From: Gliomastix tumulicola
Lineage: Eukaryota > Ascomycota > Sordariomycetes > Hypocreales > Bionectriaceae
Assembly (NCBI GenBank): GCA_001599755.1
Contig: BCHX01000003.1
Coordinates: 2,143,289-2,207,288 of the forward strand
DNA: 64,000 nucleotides
Reading direction: 5' to 3'
The position numbers and the translations under genes are program-made. Under the pieces are notes generated by a model, which saw only the letters and a program-made list of their open reading frames with translations, made no database searches and had not been told where the DNA came from. The first letter of the stretch is position 1. Each line of letters starts with the position of its first letter. Of this stretch, positions 11,636-23,335 are shown piece by piece.

Positions 11636-13195
11636 ATGCTGGCTGTGCTGCGAACCCCGATACCGAAGATGGCTGATGACGAGAAGTCGCCATCTGACAG
11701 TTTCCTGCCATTCGGCTGTAAGTAGCGGGTGCCATTCTTCCCCTGGTCTTTCCAAGGCTGACTCGAAGTCTCTGCGTTTCTAGATAATTTCAACCCGAAT
11801 GATGGCCCTGTTCAGGATGCTCCGGAGCCGCCGCCGGGCGCGCCGCTATTATCGGATCAGGATAGCATGTTCCTGAGCTCGTTCTTCGAGGACATCACAG
11901 CAGACCAGTATAATATGCCGTCGTTTGGCGAGGGTCTGAATTTCAGCAATGCGTGGCTCGACTTACCTCCGCAGTTCATGGGCACGGCGACATCCTTCGG
12001 CCAGCACCCGCCGTCGCTTGATTCTGCGTCGCCGTCGGGTCCTTCGGGTCAACACATGTCTAGCCAGTCTCCCGAATATCTCAGGTCGCATGCCATGTCT
12101 CATATGATGCCTCCGCCGCCGCCGCCGCCTCCCCCTCCTCAACACCATTCGCCGTCACGACAGCATCAGTATCAACCTCAGTACCATCATCAACAGCATC
12201 AAAGCCAGCATCATCTAACACACCAGACTTCTCACCACTCTGACGATGTGCTCAACGCCGCAGCAACGCTACTCCAGAACGGTCAGGGTGCCCACCACAT
12301 TTCTCAGCAACCCGGGGACTTTGGGTCCTCAAGACGACCGATGGGGCCACCTGTAGGCCACCTCCGGCACCAGCCGCTGGAGGACTTCCAAGAGGACGGG
12401 CGGAAAAGTCTGCTAAGGAGTCAGACGCCCGAAGCTAGCGGGGCAGACTGGATGCAAGCTGGCCCTGGGAGACGACAGACGGGGCGAACGGAAGTGCCGA
12501 CGGGCTTCCAGTTTGGCTCTGATTCCAACTTCAGCCCTGCCACAGCATACACTCCTGATGCGAACAGGGAGACTGTCGAGTCCATGCACCGGGAACAACT
12601 AAAGCTGCTAGAGGGATTGGAAGTCAGCAAGAGCGCGGCCAACACGCGCCCTAGCAGTCCGTCCAACCATGGGGCCAATGCCGCAGACGGGCGGCACCAG
12701 CAGGCAGCCCAACCTACTCCGCCCGCCGCACCGCCAATTAAGGAGGAAGATTCGGAGGCACCACCGAGGAAGAGGCGGAAGAGCAAGAACGCGAGAGAGA
12801 ACCCGCCAACTGACGAAGATGACGAGAGGCCTCAGCCCAAAGACAAGGGCAAGCGGAAACCAAAGGCAGACGGCCAAAGCTTCGAGGCTGATCCATCGCC
12901 CGAGTCTGCCACAGGAGGCGCAGCCGGGAAGAAACGAAAGCCCGGCGCAAACGGCGTCAAGGCGCCGCGAGAAAATCTTTCAGAGGAACAGAAGCGAGAG
13001 AATCACATCAAGAGCGAGCAGAAGAGGCGGACGCTGATCAAGGAAGGGTTCGACGACCTGTCCGAGCTGATCCCCGGTCTTAGGTCGGGAGGGTTTAGTA
13101 AGAGCGCCATGCTGTCGATCGCAGGGGATTGGCTTGAGGAGCTCCTCGACGGGAACGAAGCACTTGCCAGGCAGTTGGCCGAGATGAAGCGCTAA
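11636..13195 (+). CDS. Basic helix-loop-helix transcription factor
   Basis: Two exons, 11636-11717 and 11784-13195, joined across a 66-nt GTAAGT...TAG intron, give 497 residues. A second in-frame ATG at 11669 would give 486. The N-terminal half is acidic to Pro/His/Gln-rich (a proline run near residues 110-120), a Lys/Arg-rich segment follows, and the bHLH domain is at about residues 427-480. The basic region has His, Glu and Arg-Arg in the H-x3-E-x2-RR spacing, which in Max- and Ino4-like proteins contacts CACGTG-type E-boxes. Helix 2 ends in a Leu-rich stretch at the very C-terminus. The basic region resembles Ino4-like factors, but the long disordered N-terminus does not let me name an orthologue. 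It is presumably nuclear and acts as a homo- or heterodimer. Confidence 0.85.
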
Positions 13196-13749
13196 GGAAT
13201 GAGCCTCGGAGAGGCCTTCGAGGGCTGGCCGAGCAGCGCTTTCAACGATGAAACGATACCACGCAATGATGGGACGGGATGTGCTTAATATAGCTGCAAT
13301 GAAGTGGTTGATGGAGAGGACTGTCTGTAGGAGAGATGATAGCTCAGAGAAGCGCAGAACCATAGCATCTCTGGTGAACGAACGATGTGTACAGATATCT
13401 AGATAATGGGATATGAACTAGTAAATAACAGACAGTTGCACCCTAAGCCCATAACACATGTGAGCTTGCAATACTGCTCTGCTCAATGCTCTTCGCTAGG
13501 CACAATACGGCAGATGGTTTACACTTGTTTGTGGTATACATCTCTTCTATCTTACTTGAGCAGCAGCAGCAGCCTCCCCATCTCGTCAGCTCCCTCGTAC
13601 TTCCTAGTCGCTCCTCTCTTTTATGTCCCGAAAACGCCGCCTAGCCTAGAAAAAGCACTGACATGTCCGCTCGGTGCTGCCAAATATTGCACCCCCTCCC
13701 AGACAGATATTACACAAACACACGAAGAGATCGAAAGGAGGGGATAAAA
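13196..13749. other. Convergent 3' flanks of the bHLH gene and RVB2
   Basis: The two neighbouring genes face each other here. The stretch contains only AT-richer UTR-like sequence and no supported gene. Confidence 0.6.
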
Positions 13750-15331
13750 TTAGCTGAGGTCCATCGTCTCGCCGTGGCCGTTAGTCACGGAGAAGTCGAC
13801 GGCGCCGTCGTTGCCGATGAGGCGCTTCTCCGAATCGGAGACGAACTTGACGCTCCTCGTGGGGTCGAAGAAGAGCTGGAAGCTGCGCTGGACGTCCTGG
13901 ACGCCGACCTGCGTTGCCTTGCGCTTGGCGGCCACGAGCTGCGAGGTGGTGATGAGGTTGCTCGCGTACCGCAGGCCCGTCTCCTCGCCGATCTTGGTGA
14001 GGAGGGCGAGCGCGTCGGGGGAGAGGTCGACCTCCTCCTCGTTGGCGCGGATGGTGATGATCTGCTTGAGGTCGTCGCCGCTGTAGGGGTGGGTGTTGAT
14101 GATGACGATGCGGTCGAGGAAGTCGAGGGGCAGGCCGTGCGGGCTCTTGTAGTCGGTGCCGCGGATCCGCGAGTGGCCGCGGTTGCTGGCCATGATGACG
14201 ATGGGGGCGAGGTCGTCCTCGAGGGCGCGGTTGATGTAGGCGAAGGACTCGATGTCGAGCATGTGCACCTCGTCGATGAAGAGGACGCCAGGCACGATCT
14301 CCGCCTTGCCCTCCTCCTTCCACTCGCCGACCTTGGTGTTGATCTGGTCGCGGATCTCGCTGCGGATCTCCCCCGTGTCGCCGGAGAAGAGGGCGAGGAA
14401 GCCCTGGGTGCGTGAGTTGATGACGTCGATCTCGTGCAGCGTGACGGTGTGCACGACCTCCTTGCGCTTCTGCAGCTCGCCGTCCGGGCACTGGAGGAAC
14501 TTGGTGTCGACGCCCATGGCGTCGTAGTCGCGCGAGCGCGCGTACGAGCGGCCGAGCTTGGTGATCTTGCCCGAGGACTTGTCGATGGAGATGATGTCGC
14601 CGGCCATGACGCGCTCCTTGGTCATGGCGTCGATCATCTTGCTGCCCATGTCGTAGACGGCCTCCATGTCGGTCGTCTTGATGGTCAGCTTGCCCTGCTT
14701 GGCCGTGCCCGTGACGCTGCGGTCGATCTGGATCTCGACGACCTCGCCCTCCATGATCTCGCTCTCCTCCTTGATGCGCACGCCGATGGACTTGCGGAAG
14801 GCCTGGGTGAGGGCCTCGGTCTTGGACATTTCGAGGGAGAAGATCTCCGAGGCGGCGAGGGATGTGAAGGGCACGTCGGGGCCGAGGGACTGGGCCATGC
14901 CCATTGCGATGGCCGTCTTTCCGGTGCTGCAATGCGTGCGCGCGTAGTCGTCAGCATTCGTACAATGGGAATGGATGAAATGGAGGTTTGGGGGGAAGGC
15001 TGCCAGATCCTCACCTGGGAGGTCCGGCGATGAGCACGGCGCGTCCTGCAATCTTGCCATCCTTGATCATCTGCAGTATCACGGCGGCAGCTTTGCGCGC
15101 CTTCTCCTGCCCAACCAGACCCTGTGATGCAGCTCTAGGCTCGAGAGATGTCGCATCGACGCCGAGGCCGCGGATGTGGGAGTGCGCGGCGATGAGGTTC
15201 AGACCGCTAAGGTCCTTCGATTCGGACACGGTCATGACGGGCTAAGCAGGAAAAAAAAAAAAGGAAAGTCAGCAGAGTCCTCGGCGCAAGCAGTAAGCTG
15301 GGGGGGGAAGGGGAATCCTCACAGCAGCCAT
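13750..15331 (-). CDS. RVB2: RuvB-like AAA+ ATPase 2 (reptin)
   Basis: Exons 15323-15331, 15015-15241 and 13750-14926 give 470 residues, the usual Rvb2 length. The first exon is only nine bases (Met-Ala-Ala) before a GTGAGG donor. It is chosen because it restores the typical MAAP-type start, while starting at 15235 would lose it. The Walker A GPPSTGKT is at about residues 76-83 and is itself interrupted by the second intron. Walker B with DEVH is near residue 297 and sensor 1 (SNRG) near 326. The OB-like domain II lies between the Walker motifs. Rvb2 assembles with Rvb1 into a heterohexameric ring serving INO80/SWR1 remodelling, NuA4/TIP60 and R2TP-dependent box C/D snoRNP assembly in the nucleus. 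Confidence 0.95.
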
Positions 15332-16920
15332 GATGATGGACGTCGTGATCGGAAGCCGGGGGATGGGAGTTGAGCTTCAATGGGTGGTGGATCGATGTTG
15401 GAGGAGGCGACGACGTCGAAGCGGCTGTCCTGACCTTTGCCTTTCAGCCTCTGTCCCTTGCATAAAGGCAGGACTGCATGCCTTATCGCCGATAAAGGTG
15501 GGTCGTTTCGGTGTTATGTAAGCGACTCACCGAATTCGGTGAAGTGGATACGCTGGCCGTGATGCACCAACCAGAAACTGGAGGGGAACATGCATAAGCG
15601 GACGGAAGACTGACGTGGCGTGGCACATTCTTGGCTTGCTACATGACTTTACGAGGGGTACCAACATGGGGGGGCGAGCGAGGACGCACGTCGCCGACGA
15701 TAGTGAACACGGCACGAAGCACAGCACACGTCCGGTCCAGCCGCCGGCGGCTCACAAAGCGGGATAGAGTAACGCACGGGAAGGATACCTTGGGAAGCTT
15801 CAGCTGCCCGTGCTTGGGGGATTTGAGACGGACCCCGCGTTGGACGAGGAACCTTCCGTTGGCCACTACCTTAGGACCTCTGGTCATACGAACACGAAGC
15901 GAAAACACCGCTACCTGACCGCTCTGACCACCAAACATGCCGCCACATGCAGGGAGACGAGGTAGAGGAGGGCTGCTCTTGCTCCCTACTCGCGACTGCC
16001 ACTTCTGCCCCTCCCAACCCTGTTCGGGCGCTAATCCCAAGTGGGACCAGAGTCAATTGCTAGCAGCAGTGCCAAATCTCAGGCCCGTGAATTGAATTGC
16101 CCGACCGCGATCTACTGAGGAGAAGGCCATGGCAGTCTGCAAGGCAACTGAGCGGCTGGAAATATGCAAAGCTATTACTTTCAGCTGGCAGGGATCATCT
16201 CAGAATCACCCGCTAGTTCAAGGGAATTTATCAAGCAAACGGAATAGTCTGGGAGCTTTTTGATCATCCCATCCGTGCCATCCCATCAACCTCAGTAACA
16301 GCCCCACCCGCACTGACTGCTCACATTGCTTCTCGTTCACCCCCAAACATCGAGCAAACCACAAGCAAACACACAGCTGTTCCTCTCATATCACACCGCC
16401 GTCGCCCGCCTCCCACCTTCTCCTTAAATCTGCCCGTTCTTCTTTTTTTTTTTTCTCTTTCACCCTCTCACTCATCAAGCTCCTTCTTTGTGCTTCTATC
16501 ATCCTTGCAAAAACTTATTCGAACGACCGGAAGGAAGAAATTCCCAAACCACCCCCCCTGACATCTCGTGCCTGTGCGACCCAAGCTGGTGGAAATTTAC
16601 ATTAGTCCCCTTCTCGACTCACCAGAGGAAATAAAGAGTCGACGAACCGATTGGGCACCGATCGTTTCACCACCATTCTCGCGAACTCGTCATTTCATCT
16701 CAACCTGCATTTACGCAGGTTATTTTAAGCGCCGGCGTGTTTGGAATTAAGGGTCTGGTCTCGTCTCGTCCGGCCTGACCCAGCCTGAACTGGCTCCGTG
16801 CGAGAGCAGCAGCCAGACAAAGAACGGTCGGAGAGCTGAAGAGAAACCGAGGGCGATAGAGCAGGTGGTCTCAGTCACTGCTGCTTGCTCGTCCATATAC
16901 ACCCACACCCGTTCCTTTGT

Positions 16921-16950
16921 CCCTCGCCCTCGCCCTCGCCCTCGCCCTCC
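16921..16950. repeat. CCCTCG microsatellite
   Basis: About five tandem CCCTCG units, the last one imperfect, in the leader region upstream of the coiled-coil gene. Confidence 0.8.
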
Positions 16951-17285
16951 CCCACCGTCTGCCGTCTGTCTATCCCTCCCTGCATATCCGGTGCCGCGTG
17001 GGAAGCACGCGAGCAGAGCAAGACACCAGGGCAAGACATCCCGCCCACACCGGCAGCGGGCCAGAACGCACACTCGTTTTTTTAAGTGCGTCGGCAGTAA
17101 CACAATATCCTGGCAAACCCCAGAGTGCGCTGTGTTGTCTCACGCCGCCTGTCTCTCTGGCCTCCCAGGCAAGACGGAAGAGCGACAAGCATGACAAACA
17201 AGAACGCCCTGCTTGACCTCTACTTTAATTCGTAATTGCCGGAGACAGTTCGAGACGAAGATTTGGGCTACTACCTTACCTACTA

Positions 17286-17301
17286 GTACCTTATAAGGTA
17301 C
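17286..17301. repeat. 16-bp perfect palindrome in a TACCTTACC-rich patch
   Basis: GTACCTTATAAGGTAC is its own reverse complement. It is embedded in several copies of ACCTTACCT-like words between 17270 and 17345, just upstream of the coiled-coil gene. Function unknown: possibly a transcription-factor site or a trace of a small repeat. Confidence 0.7.
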
Positions 17302-17477
17302 CTTACTCTTTAAGCCGAAGCTGGAGCCCTCCTTCCCTACCTTACCTATTATCTCAACCCGCACCTTCGCACTTGCTGTCTTGTTTCTTCGTTTCCTCTC
17401 TTGTTTCCATTCTCATCTCACTCTCACCTCCCACTCACCCACGTCGCACTCCTTCATCGTCTCACTCCTTCGCCACA

Positions 17478-19770
17478 ATGAGCGCTGCGTTCAGTCGGCA
17501 GCGAGACATCGCGCAGACTAATCAGCGGCCCCATCCCCTACCTCCCCGGCCGGCTGATTCCTATCAGCGACGCGATTCGCGCGATTCAAACCAGTCGGAC
17601 AGGGATAGAGGCAGAGATCCTCGTCCAACAGCTATCCGATCGAATTCTGCAGCCTCGGGCAGTTTTCCTGCTTCCAAGGCTCCAAGTCCCAGAGTGCACG
17701 ATGGACCTACAGATCATGGTAAGACAACCCCCAAGACATAGGCTAGAAGCTAAAAGCAGATACTTCTCACCTGCTCCTCACAAAACTACTAGTAGTCCCA
17801 TACTAACACAACTCAACACAGGCAGGCCACATGCATCAAAGCCATCAAAGGCCAGCGTCTCGCAAACTCCATCCCCTACAAACGGTCCAGACTACAGCCA
17901 CATACTCAACTTCGTCTGCCACAGGGCGTTCCTATTTGGAGAACGGCAGGAGGCGGAGAAAAATGTAGTCAAGTACACCACCTCATTGAGGAAGCTGGTG
18001 GATTCGGACTTTGGTTCCGAGAAACGCTCCGTGGGATATCTTCTCGATCAAGCAAAAGGCAAGGCGTCATGGGCCGAGAAGAAAATCACCACAATAGACC
18101 AGAAGCTTCTTCCGGCAATCTCTGGGCTGCTAGAGAAGCAGAACAAGCAGGCAGCCCCGGCGGAGATATCAGGCGCACAGTTGGCCGACCTTCAGAAAGC
18201 CGCGGAAGCTTCCCTGGACAAAAAGTTCGATCAGAAGTATAGCGAGCTAGAGGCCGCCATGAGCATCCGTCTAGAGAAGAAAGTAAACGACATCGAGTCC
18301 GCTTTGACACAGCGTCACGCCAAGAGGCTGAGAGAACAGGACGACCAGCTAGCTCGGCGATTTGATGAGAAGAAAGCAGAGCAGGATTCTGCACTGGAGA
18401 CATATATCCAGCAAAAGATGAAAGACCTGGAGGCCTCATTCGCTGCCCAACAGCAGCAAAAATGGGAGGAACAAAGCGCAGCTATTACCATTGCCTTTGA
18501 GCAAGAGAGGTCCAAGAAACAACAAGAGCAGTCTAAGCAGCAAGCAGAGAAATCTGACCTCCTTCAGCTCTTCAATAGTCAGACTGTCAAAAGCAACGGC
18601 TTGGCCAAGGCAGTTGAGGACTTGAAGAAAGCAGTGGACCTGTCCAGCCAAAGCTCTTCAGACACTGGGGAACAACTGTCACACTTGAAGGATCACACTC
18701 TCAAGCAACTGTCTACCTTGAAGGATGACACTGTCAAGCAAATGTCTGCCCTGAAGGAGGATGCGGACAAGAAAATGTCCGACTTGAAGGAAGACACTAC
18801 CAAGCAACTATCCGAACTCAGCAAAGACGCAACCAAGAACGCCAGTCAGCTCGCGACAGGGTTTGACAACACCAAGCTCAGGAAGCTGGAAGATCAACAG
18901 ACTGCCCAGGCACGACAGCTTACGGATCTTAAATCTCAGACCGACCAGTTTGAAACCCAGATCCGAGAGATCAAAGAGGCGAGGCCTCGCTTTGTTGAGA
19001 GTCCTCCTGCCAGCGGGTCCCTGTCAGCGGAGCAGCTCGAGACTAGACTGCTTATCCACTACAAGGACCTCCGGCACGATATCTCAAGACTCGACGTCCG
19101 CATCGAGAAGCTAGAGCAGACGCCACAAAGCCGCGCGAGCTCGATCACGTGCCCCGACCCCAAGAGGGAGCCTCCTCCGCCGCAAGGGTTCACAGAGCCG
19201 GAGATCAGGGCCCTGGTGCATAGCCAGGTCCAAGCGGAGGGCGAGCAATGGAAGTTCAAGTTCAACAAGGCTAGCGAACTTCTTGACACGTATTTCGTTA
19301 AAGCTATCGGCGACCGCGATGCTGATATGAAGCCCAAGCTCGAGCAGCTGAAGATCGACCTTGCTGCCATCAGTACCAGGACGGATAGCCTTGAGACGAC
19401 CTTCCAGCAGGTCCAGGAGGCTTTGAAGAAGACCGAGAAGACCGTGGACGCCCTCGAGACTCAGACTCGCGCTCAGCTCTTCAAGGACGAAGAGATCAAG
19501 GATCTGAAATCGCAGGGCGAGGCATTGGCCACCCAGATCTCAACCCTGAACGAGTGGCAGAACGGCTTTCAGGCGACGGAAATGGTCCACCAGATGGCTG
19601 CAACCATCCACAGCTTCATGCCCCGGGGCGTGCAGGCCCAGGTCGACTATCTGATGGGCCGTGTCGCTGGGTTGGAGAACCAGCTGCGTTACGGCACGGA
19701 CCAGGAATCCCACAAACGGCGGAAGGTGTCGGCGAACGGGGCTGCCGTGGCTATTCCTGCCAATCACTAA
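17478..19770 (+). CDS. Long coiled-coil protein, function unknown
   Basis: Exons 17478-17718 and 17822-19770 join across a 103-nt GTAAGA...ACACAG intron to give 729 residues. The start has a good fungal context (CACAATG). The first 100 residues are Ser/Pro/Arg-rich and disordered. From about residue 150 to 650 the chain is almost entirely charged and helical, with long stretches of Lys/Glu/Gln typical of coiled coils. Five near-identical 11-residue units (LSxLKxDTxKQ type) lie at about residues 366-420. The C-terminus has a short basic KRRK stretch that could be an NLS. No catalytic domain is visible. A structural or scaffolding role is an inference from shape only. Confidence 0.8.
18676..18840 (+). 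repeat. Five 33-bp in-frame repeats (hendecads)
   Basis: Five consecutive 33-base units encode 11-residue repeats of the form L/M-S-x-L-K-x-D-x-x-K-x inside the coiled-coil gene. The units differ at the DNA level, so the expansion is not very recent. Confidence 0.75.
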
Positions 19771-20342
19771 CAATCCCCTGTCAGCAGGACATCCCTTGTG
19801 CATGTTTTTCATCTCCTTGGTATTTTTATCAATTTTGTTGCTGGTTTTTGGAGGTATTGCGTTTTTCGAATTCTGGTGCTGTGATCAGCCCAAGGCGTTG
19901 GCGGAGCAACTTTTGTTCAGTATATTCTGTCTGCAATGGCAACGGCTGAATCTGGGCGGTGGCGGCGGTGGCGGCGGCGGCGAAGTTCCAAGGACCACTC
20001 ACTGTTTTGTGTCTTTTCTCTCACTCTTTCATCACCTTGTTCCTTTGTCTGGAGTGCATTTAAGCATCGACTACACCCATTGGTGGGTGTAATGAGTATA
20101 GAGACCATGGACCTGGCGGCAGACAGCCCATGTATCGGGGTTAGGATTAGTTAGATACCACAACGACACAGCGAGCATGCATTCAACTCGATTGACTCCT
20201 ACACGGTATCAGCATATTGTGAATGAGACTTTGTTCCTTGTCAGGCGATGCTTTTCAAATGTGATTGGATATCCTCGTACGTCTAGCTCCCTATAGCTAC
20301 GCCTACTATCTATTTTGATCCCATGTAGTATGTGGTGGCAGT
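19771..20342. other. Convergent 3' flanks
   Basis: 3' UTR-like sequence of the coiled-coil gene (plus) and the arginyl-tRNA synthetase gene (minus). It contains a GGC-rich microsatellite at about 19955-19981. No supported gene. Confidence 0.6.
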
Positions 20343-23335
20343 TTACATCCTAGGCAAGGTTAGCATAGCATCATTAATAAGGGGAGCAAAAACTACAAGT
20401 AAGCAAAGGGGAGAAGAAGATGACTAACCTCTCAAGCGGCGTCAATCCCAGCAGGCGCATGCCGTTGTACACGACAATCCGGGCGGCATCGTACAGCGCC
20501 ATGCGGGCCTTGGCCAGCTCCTTCTCGCTGCCGACGACCTGGAGATGATCGTAGCTGCTGCTGATGACGTGGGTCAGCTTGAAGAGATACGTGAGCACGG
20601 TGGTGGGCTCCTGGGTCTTGAGCGTGTTGGCGAAGACGTCGGGCCACTGCGACAGCGAGCGGATGACGTTGACGGCGTGGTCCTCGCCGAGCAGCGACAG
20701 GTCGGCGGTGGCGAGCTCCTCGTCGGAGAGGTCGACGCGGCGCTTGATGGAGCAGAGGCGGGCGTGGGCGTACTGCAGGTAAGGGCCCGTGTCGCCCTCG
20801 AACGAGGTCATGAACTCCATGTTGAAGGTGTAGTTGTTGATAATCTTGCCGCGGAGGTCCTGGACCATGACGCTGCTGATGCCGAGGATGTCGGCCGTCG
20901 CCTCCGGGTCCTCGATCTGGGAGTACTTGACCTCGTTCTTCTTCATGTTCTCGTGCATGAACTCGGCGCAGTCACGGAGGATATCGTCCAGGCTGTGGGT
21001 GATGTCAGTGACTGACCGCCTGACTGACCGCCTGCCTGCCTGATGGTGGCCGCTTTTGTGACGCAGGGGCGGGTTAGGTTGGGCGACTTACAACTTGACG
21101 GTGCCCTTCCTGGTGCTCATGCCCAGGACCAGGCCGAAGCTGATGTGCTGGCAGCGCTTCGAGATATCTTCGTGGCCAATCAGCTCGACAATCCTGAACA
21201 GCTGGCGAAGATGGAGCTCCTGCTGGCTCGCGACGACGTAGAGCATCTTGTCGAAATGGTACTTCTCGTGCTATTGTGCCATTTACTCGTCAGAAAAAAA
21301 AAACTCATCCCAGGCATCTCGAGTAAGGTAGAGAGACTTACACGGCCGAGCATCTCGCTCACATCACGAGTGAGGTACAGAGCAGTACCATCCTTCTTCC
21401 TATGGCATGTTATCAGCAGGTGTGTTCCAGAGCTCAGTTTGAGCAAGTAGGGTGGGCTTTCATACCGAAGGACAGTCTTCCCTAGCCTCTTGCCCTCCTT
21501 TCCTGGCACTAGTGCCGCGAAATCGATCAGGACGGAGCCTTGGTCTTCATGGGAGATTTTACGGTCCTCCATGACCTTGGCGACATCAGCCATGGCCTCC
21601 TCTGTGACCTGACTCTCACCTACGCTCGTCAGCATCCATTCGTGAGGCCCGAGATTTTATTCTGGGCACTTACCGCTGTACTCGTCGAAGTGAATGTTCA
21701 GTCGGCCGTAGGTCTTCTTGTACCTGGCGATACTGAGATCTCGGAACCGCTGCCACTGGGCCAAAACAACCTCATCCCGGTCCGTCTATAGAGTGTGGTG
21801 AGCCTCCTTATATTGCGGGATGGAGTCGACCGCAGGAGTTAGTTACTTACCATGCGGCGGAAATATCGGCGAGCCTGCTCGTCTAGGCTGTTCGCCTCGA
21901 GCTCAGTTGTGTCCTGACTCTCCTTCTTCAAGGCCTCAATCTTCTCCTTCTCTGCGCTCATCTCGGAGTTGATCTGAACATAGAGCTTGAACAAATGGTT
22001 GATGGGATCCCGGGTGAGCTCCTCCTCGCTGCCATAGCGCTCGAAAGCGAGAGCGAGAAGGCCGTATTGCTTTCCCCAGTCACCGAGGTCTTTTCATCGG
22101 GACGTCAGCAGGCCCGTACGTTAGATATGTTACATCGTCAATGGGGATGACCGACAGTTTATCCTGGTCACATCCCAGCCAGCAGCCTCATAGAGGTTGG
22201 CAAGGAAACCGCCAATGATGGTGGATCGCAGATGACCAGCGTGGAAGGGTTTGGCGACATTCGGCGACGAGAATTCGACGATCTAGTTTCATACACGGGT
22301 CAGCAACAACACGAGTACAACCCCCGCACGGCACAGCATGCAAGACAACGAGCACATGGAGTCTCTTGTACGAGGGTGACGCACAATCTTTTTCCTGCCC
22401 TTCTCGGGATCCTTTGGGTCAATGAGGCCCTTTGAGCGAGCCTTGCCTGTAGACTGCGGGTTAGCATGTGCCCCATCGCATAAGCTCCAGCATCGCAGCG
22501 GCGGTTGGCGCATACCGAAGTCATGACCCTGCTTCTGAACGGTTGGGATCAGGACTTTGGTCAGAGGCTCGGGCTTGATGAAGAAGATAAGGAATGGGCC
22601 GTTCGTTGATGCGCGCTCAATCAGGGCGTCATTCTCGGGCCACTTTGAGAAGACTGGTCAGCCAAGATGTCTCGGTTGGGTGTTCACGTAATAAGATTTG
22701 CCGGCTACCTTTGAAATCCATTCAGCTGCCAGAGCATCAGGCTTTGCGCCCTTCACCCGGAGGGCAGGCACGGGGATCATGAAGTCGCCCTTGTCAAGTC
22801 CGGATGTCCAGGCAATGGCCCGGTAGATGATGTCCTTGGAGACACCCGAGATGTCGCCCAGGACATTGCTGATGTGCGCCCGCCAAAGGTCGAGCAGGTT
22901 GTCCCGGGGGAAGCAGTCCGGGAAGGCGTTGGCCACAGAGTCGAGAGACAAGCCCTCGACCTGGCCGGCGAGCTGGTCGATGTCGTGTGCCTGAGTCTCG
23001 GCCATGGCTGGCAGTGTCGTTGTCTTTGTATGTGACCTTGTCGTTGTGTGAAAGAAAAGTGATGGTGACGATGGAGGGGCAGTCGATTTTGGCGGGGCAA
23101 TTGAATTTAGAACAGGGGCCTGGGACCTGCAAAACGGGCGACCCTGGACGGCGCTGACGGAGCCACTGCCGGGGTTGTAATTACAGGGAGAGCTGGGAGA
23201 GGATAGTCGCGACGGACGCGTCGCAAACGGTTTTCGATGCAGCAGAGGGGAGAGGCAGCGTGGTGAGCGGGATCCGAGGCTGTACATAAGGGTTGGCCGT
23301 GCAGGACATGCAGGAAAAGCTTTCCAGGGAGTCAT
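20343..23335 (-). CDS. Arginyl-tRNA synthetase, probable dual cytosolic/mitochondrial
   Basis: Eleven exons read on the minus strand: 22709-23005 (or 22709-23335), 22516-22642, 22385-22446, 22156-22282, 21851-22089, 21674-21785, 21466-21619, 21342-21399, 21092-21270, 20429-20992 and 20343-20349. All junctions keep frame. The short form from the ATG at 23005 has 641 residues, the long form from 23335 has 751. Class I signature HAGH is at about residues 176-179 of the short form. The KMSKS-equivalent MSTRKG is at about 443-448, and the anticodon-binding domain follows. The last exon carries only a split Arg codon base, Met and stop. The 110-residue extension of the long form has many Arg/Lys/Ser and no Asp or Glu, as in a mitochondrial presequence. 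It attaches arginine to tRNA-Arg. Confidence 0.92.

Larger units (their letters stand above)
15332..17477. other. 2.1-kb intergenic region between divergent RVB2 and coiled-coil gene
   Basis: No supported gene. It should hold the divergent promoters of RVB2 (minus) and the gene at 17478 (plus). It contains long C/T-rich leader-like tracts (16300-16500, 17340-17477), a CCCTCG microsatellite and a short perfect palindrome, listed separately. A 133-residue minus-strand open frame at 15639-16040 has no recognisable features. Confidence 0.55.

Noticed and set aside
13781..14932. 383-residue open frame overlapping RVB2 in another frame
   Set aside because: Arg/His/Pro-rich translation produced by GC-biased codons of RVB2; it shares most of the exon and shows no family features.
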